Below, piece by piece: positions 59,916-64,000 of a stretch of DNA of 64,000 nt. The translations under genes were made by a program, and so were the position numbers. Every line of letters starts with the position of its first letter. The stretch's first letter is position 1. Where the stretch lies: NCBI GenBank assembly GCA_013398955.1, contig VWPU01009739.1, forward strand, positions 1 to 64,000, read 5' to 3'. The stretch comes from Callaeas wilsoni. Lineage: Eukaryota; Chordata; Aves; Passeriformes; Callaeidae. The notes beneath the pieces were generated by a model. The model did no database searches and was not told where the DNA came from. It saw only the letters and a list, made by a program, of their open reading frames with translations.

Positions 59916-62900
59916 TATGAGTAATACAACACCAGTCAGATCTGCAGCTGATATAAATTGTCATCTTCCATTTGATCTCTCAGAGGACTTTTAAAGTTTC
60001 ACCTCCATAGAGAATCTGCCCCATTCAGCCTTTGAAATGCCCAAACACAGCAGCTTCCACAGCACCTACAGAATCAGACCCATCACTGCTCAGCCATTCC
60101 AACCTGACAACAGTTTCCTACTGTTATTGCTTCTTTGGATTTTAATCTGACATTTAACCTAGCTGGAAATGCATTGCCTCATTTACTTTTCGTGCTCTCC
60201 CCCTTTCCATTTACTTCTAAATAATCTTTTTCTTTAGATGATTTTCATGAAATTGCCACTAAAAAGAGTCCCGTTTGAGCTGCCTCATTTGAAAACTGAG
60301 AGATAGTGCAAGACATCTGAAGATGTCATTGTAACACATGAAAAGCACTTCAGCCTGCACATAAACACTATCAAGTAGAATTTGAACTGAAGTTATAAGC
60401 TAGGCTGAAATGATATTTTGTTAATAATTGTCAAATATTCCACAAATAGCACAATCCTAAATAGCACTATTCTGAGCAATGAGAGCACCACGTAACATGC
60501 TGAATTTTTAAACAGATCTGAACAGAATATAGAATTTCTATTTGGGAAATGTGGACATCTTGAAGTTCAATTTTGTTCAGAAATGGAACAAATATCTTTC
60601 CTACAAAAGGACAGTTCTAAATAGCTGCTTCAAAAAGTAATGTGCGTTTCAAACTCAAAAGTTTAGATTTAAAATTGTCTTTTTATTTTTTATTATTTCA
60701 ATGTCATAGTTTGGTTAAAGAAATGACAGTGTATTGGAGAATTTGCTGAGAACAAAAGCATCATCAGAGACTTTGCTGATTTTTTTATCAGTACAATAGA
60801 GAAGGAGCTGTTTTCCATATCCTTATGTGGGAAAAAGCCTCACATGTTTTACTACCGACAGATCATGAAATAATATGAATAAAAATACAGAATATTTTAA
60901 ATTAAATTTTAATGTTGAAATAAATATATAATTTTGATAAAACCAGTTCAAGGGTTTTTTATAAGAAGTTTCAAGGAGAAATTTTTAATAAGAAGGAAAA
61001 ATAAGCAAAGCTCCATTTCAGCGATATTTTCCAAGAGAAGCTTATTTTGTTGGAAATATATTAAACCAATTCCTTCACTTATAATCTCAGGATACATTTA
61101 TATTCAATCTATGTCAAACAGGCAGTGAATTGCTGTTACAATATCCACTGTCTCCTTTGGCAAATATTTTGCTCAGTAATCCTGCTTCTAAAATTATTAA
61201 TTGTGCTCTGGTGTTACCCATGGATACAACCATGATCAAACTCCCTTCTCCTGCAGCCCTGACGAGTTATGGGAGAGACACTTCTGGCTCCAGAGAGGGA
61301 AACACAGAAAGCATGGAGAGAGAGTAAGGGAAATGAGGACTGTCAGAGTAAAACAAACCAAATTACACAACTTTTTGCCAATTCTAGACATCCGTGTTCT
61401 CTCTTAATCCATTTTTGCAAATTGCTATGCAAGAAAACTGCTTTCTGCATGGCTTAGAAACATCTACAGCCCAACCCTGTGGAAGAAAAGACACAACTTG
61501 CTTAGTTATAAGCAGATGAATCTTGGTCCTGCCTCACGTCACCCTTCAGGGTCTCAGTGAAGGGCAGTAAAGTAGGAAGAATGATGCAGTTTCTTTTTGG
61601 TCTGGCTAGAAATAAAAGACAAATGCCCTTAAGAGTTATTCATCAAGAATAAGGAGGAAAGAAAGCAGAAGCATGACAAGAACCATGGGGAAGGTCTGTG
61701 TTCCCCCAGCCCGCTCCTGGTGAGGACTGCCTTACCTCCAAGAGGCACAGAGCACTGGCACTCTGCTGGCTCAGGGCTCTGCTCCCAGCCACAGCAGAGC
61801 CAGCTCCTCAGTGAGCTGTCACTAAAGATTCCTCTCTTGTTTTTCTTTCTTTTCATGATAGCCCAAATTGAATACTTGCCTGGCCTTGTATCTGTCATGT
61901 TAGCTTTTGAGATAGTGCATGTTCTATTCTATACTCCAGTGGTCTGCTGTCCTTCCGCGGGAGTTTGCAAGGCTTATCAAGTGCCTCTAATGGTGGTGGC
62001 CTGAGGGAGAGCAGGACACAGTTTGCTTTTACATTTCTTCCCCACTTTCAGAATATGAGGGATATTAATAGTACAAAGGACTGCTCCCCACTGCTTTGAT
62101 CTCCACAACATTTCTGCTCTTTCAGCCTCCATGTCACTACTGATGCCATGTTCCATTACTATTTTCATTATTCCAGCCCATAGCCAATATTCTTTTCCCA
62201 TCTTGTCTGCTTTAACCCCAGCAGTAGCTGGCCTTCCCCGGAGGAGAAAGGGGAGTGAGAGGATTGGCAGTGCTGCAGCAGGATCCCCCAAGAGCTGTGA
62301 GTGATTGAGGGGCTGTAACAAACCCCCTGGCACTCTTGAGTAGATTTATTTTCAAAGATAAAAAAAACTAAATCCAAAAACAACCAAAAAACAAAGAGAA
62401 GGAAAAAATTATGCATAAGCTGCTGTCCCCCCTGGAATAACCTCAAAGGAGATGTGCCTCAGAGACATGTTCCCTCCGTGCTTCTCCTTTGCTTCAGGGC
62501 AGTAGTAATTTGCTGTAAAGCAGAGGCAGCAACAAATTCCACATCCTGACAGAGGGTCAGCTCATCTGCCCATCATGAGAGACGGGAGAGAAAGCACAGC
62601 AATAACTCCTATGGCTTCTCAGGAGGAGCAGACACCATAAAACTCACCCACCTCCATCCTGATGTTCCACACGGATGACACTTGAGGTGAAGGGGGGAGG
62701 AATCTTAATTTTCTTTGTCCCTGACTCAGCATGGAGTCAAAGTCATTATCGAGTTAGAAACGTCCGGGTTTGGTGACAGGTTACCACAAGCTCTGGGAAT
62801 TGTTTTCTGTTTTCTTAAATAAAAGAACATCCAGCAAGAGGACGGAGACCTCATTTGAATTTACTCTGTTACTGTGTGATTAGCACTATTTCAAACATTG

Positions 62901-63500
62901 TAAATAGCATTATAATAAAGTGTTTTTATTTAGAAGTGCTTAACAATTTACAGTAAATCACAAACTAAGCCATGAAACCACAATTCTTCATAGGTGTGTG
63001 TGTGTCTGTGCACACAGATTCCCACCACTGGCAAACAATGAGATACTGGCAGTAGACACACCATGCAAAGTCAACTGTAAAAAAAAGTAGGTACCTCTTC
63101 TTAATTAAATAAACTCATAAATAACTAGGAGACAGCAGTACTACAAAAGGCAAATTGTTCTTCAGCTCCTGAGTAAGACATTCAGTGGAAACGAACTGAC
63201 AAATATGATGCAGGTATAATATCTTTTCTCATTAAAAAATGCATTTTGTAGACAATGGACATGAAAAAGTAGCCTAAAATGTTATCTCATACTTTCTGGA
63301 AAGCTGTGGTTGCTTTCTGAGAAAATGAGCAATGCTGCCTAGAGAACAGAGTGCTCAGCTGGGCACAGCAGCCTGGCTTGTGCCCCGGCTTTGGTTTCTC
63401 CCTTGGGTTTTGGACATCGTCAGGTATCAGCTGGTGATTGTGTCTCCTCTGCAAAGCATTCAAAGGTCCATCTTTAAATTACCTTGCAGCTAGGTGAAAT
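59916..63500. other. unique noncoding sequence, no gene seen
   Basis: AT-rich, with a low-complexity part at 60890-60940 and a short GT run at 62995-63015. The open frames at 61629-61898 and 61977-62333 (minus strand) show no domain. The repeat-free part 62850-63000 has TAAT cores but nothing decisive. Confidence 0.5.
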
Positions 63501-63524
63501 TATTACTATTATTATTATTATTAT
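63501..63524 (+). repeat. (ATT)n microsatellite
   Basis: A run of TAT/ATT trinucleotides with one C interruption. A short T run follows at about 63538. Confidence 0.9.
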
Positions 63525-63924
63525 GATGCAAGGAAATTTTTTTTTTCTCATTGTCTACAGTGCACATTTTCACACACATTAAAAAGGGAAAACAAAGTTG
63601 TTTGCCAGTGTCTGACTCTGCTGAGAAACCTTATCTAGGGAAAATGAAGTTGTGGCAGACAGGTGAAGGACTCTCCCAAGCTATTAATTCATTTTGAATA
63701 ATTCATTAGGCTAACACTCTTAAACTCTGATAGTCGCAGGTAAATCCCAGAGAGGGGTTTTGTGGTCCCTCAGCCATGCTCCTCATCAAATGCATTAAAT
63801 TTTACATAATAAGAGGATGTGTGAGTGTTCTTAAAGATATATTTGTTCTGGAACTTGTAATTAGTGCCCGGTGTCTAACTGTGCCAGGCAAGTGGCTGTG
63901 TGTGGTAACAGTGAGTGCAGAGAA
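63525..63924. other. unique noncoding sequence, enhancer-like composition
   Basis: Repeat-free with several TAAT cores (for example AATTCATTTTGAATAATTCAT near 63687). No open frame of interest. Confidence 0.4.
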
Positions 63925-64000
63925 CGGCAGCACAAACCCGCGCGCGGCTCCTCTTGGAAGCGGCTCACTGCCTCCTCTTCCATTGGAAAAACTGCTCCAG
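63925..64000. other. CpG-containing GC-rich edge
   Basis: CCCGCGCGCGG at about 63938-63948 and a further AAGCGG lie within 75 bases of the window end, followed by an inverted CCAAT box (ATTGG) at about 63982. This could be the edge of a CpG island or promoter continuing outside the window, but too little is visible to decide. Confidence 0.3.

Overview
This window looks like noncoding DNA from a bird. The main evidence is four CR1 LINE fragments: three carry the typical avian CR1 3' end (positions 12322-12812, 22733-22905, 59823-59915) and a shorter one lies at 30968-31030. Several compact LTRs of endogenous retroviruses also fit a bird, probably a songbird, though the species cannot be fixed by eye. 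Base composition is AT-leaning and CpG-poor over most of the window, as expected for a gene-poor macrochromosomal or large-intron region. I found no protein-coding gene, exon set, processed pseudogene, tRNA, rRNA or CRISPR array that I can support. The long open frames are antisense to LTRs, lie in GC-rich low-complexity sequence, run through the assembly gap, or have no recognisable domain.

Layout: 1-12029 is mostly unique sequence. It begins with an AAGGG microsatellite, has a 69-base pure purine tract at 550-618, and carries an ancient L2-type LINE reverse-transcriptase scrap (1384-1470) beside AT-rich sequence that looks like a conserved noncoding element (1540-2050). Positions 12030-12812 hold an internally deleted CR1. 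From 12813 to 35400 the DNA is unique apart from two more CR1 ends and a decayed tandem repeat of about 39 bases (33638-33830). From 35400 to 36040 there are two pentanucleotide arrays, ATATC and AAGGG; the second contains a 153-base N gap.

From 37700 to 40700 lies the most composite stretch: a small isolated CpG-rich island (37722-37905), an unidentified possibly retroviral block (38140-38537), an LTR with 7-base inverted ends (38538-38767), and a 202-base minus-strand solo LTR flanked by a 5-base duplication, AGTGG (40473-40674). Positions 47000-47810 hold a very old CR1-type reverse-transcriptase remnant on the minus strand. Positions 50025-50549 hold a well-preserved 525-base solo LTR with a 4-base ATCC target duplication, TATA box, poly(A) signal and a duplicated U3 segment. 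Positions 56171-56587 hold another probable LTR. A single N at 54696 sits at the joint of a local duplication that is probably an assembly error.

No genes work together here. The likely function, if any, is cis-regulatory: candidate enhancers rich in homeodomain-type TAAT cores, an RFX-like X-box, and an orphan CpG island that might be a noncoding-RNA promoter. No new multi-gene system is visible. The observations most worth checking are the CpG island, the LTR with duplicated U3, the ancient LINE scraps and the AAGGG array.
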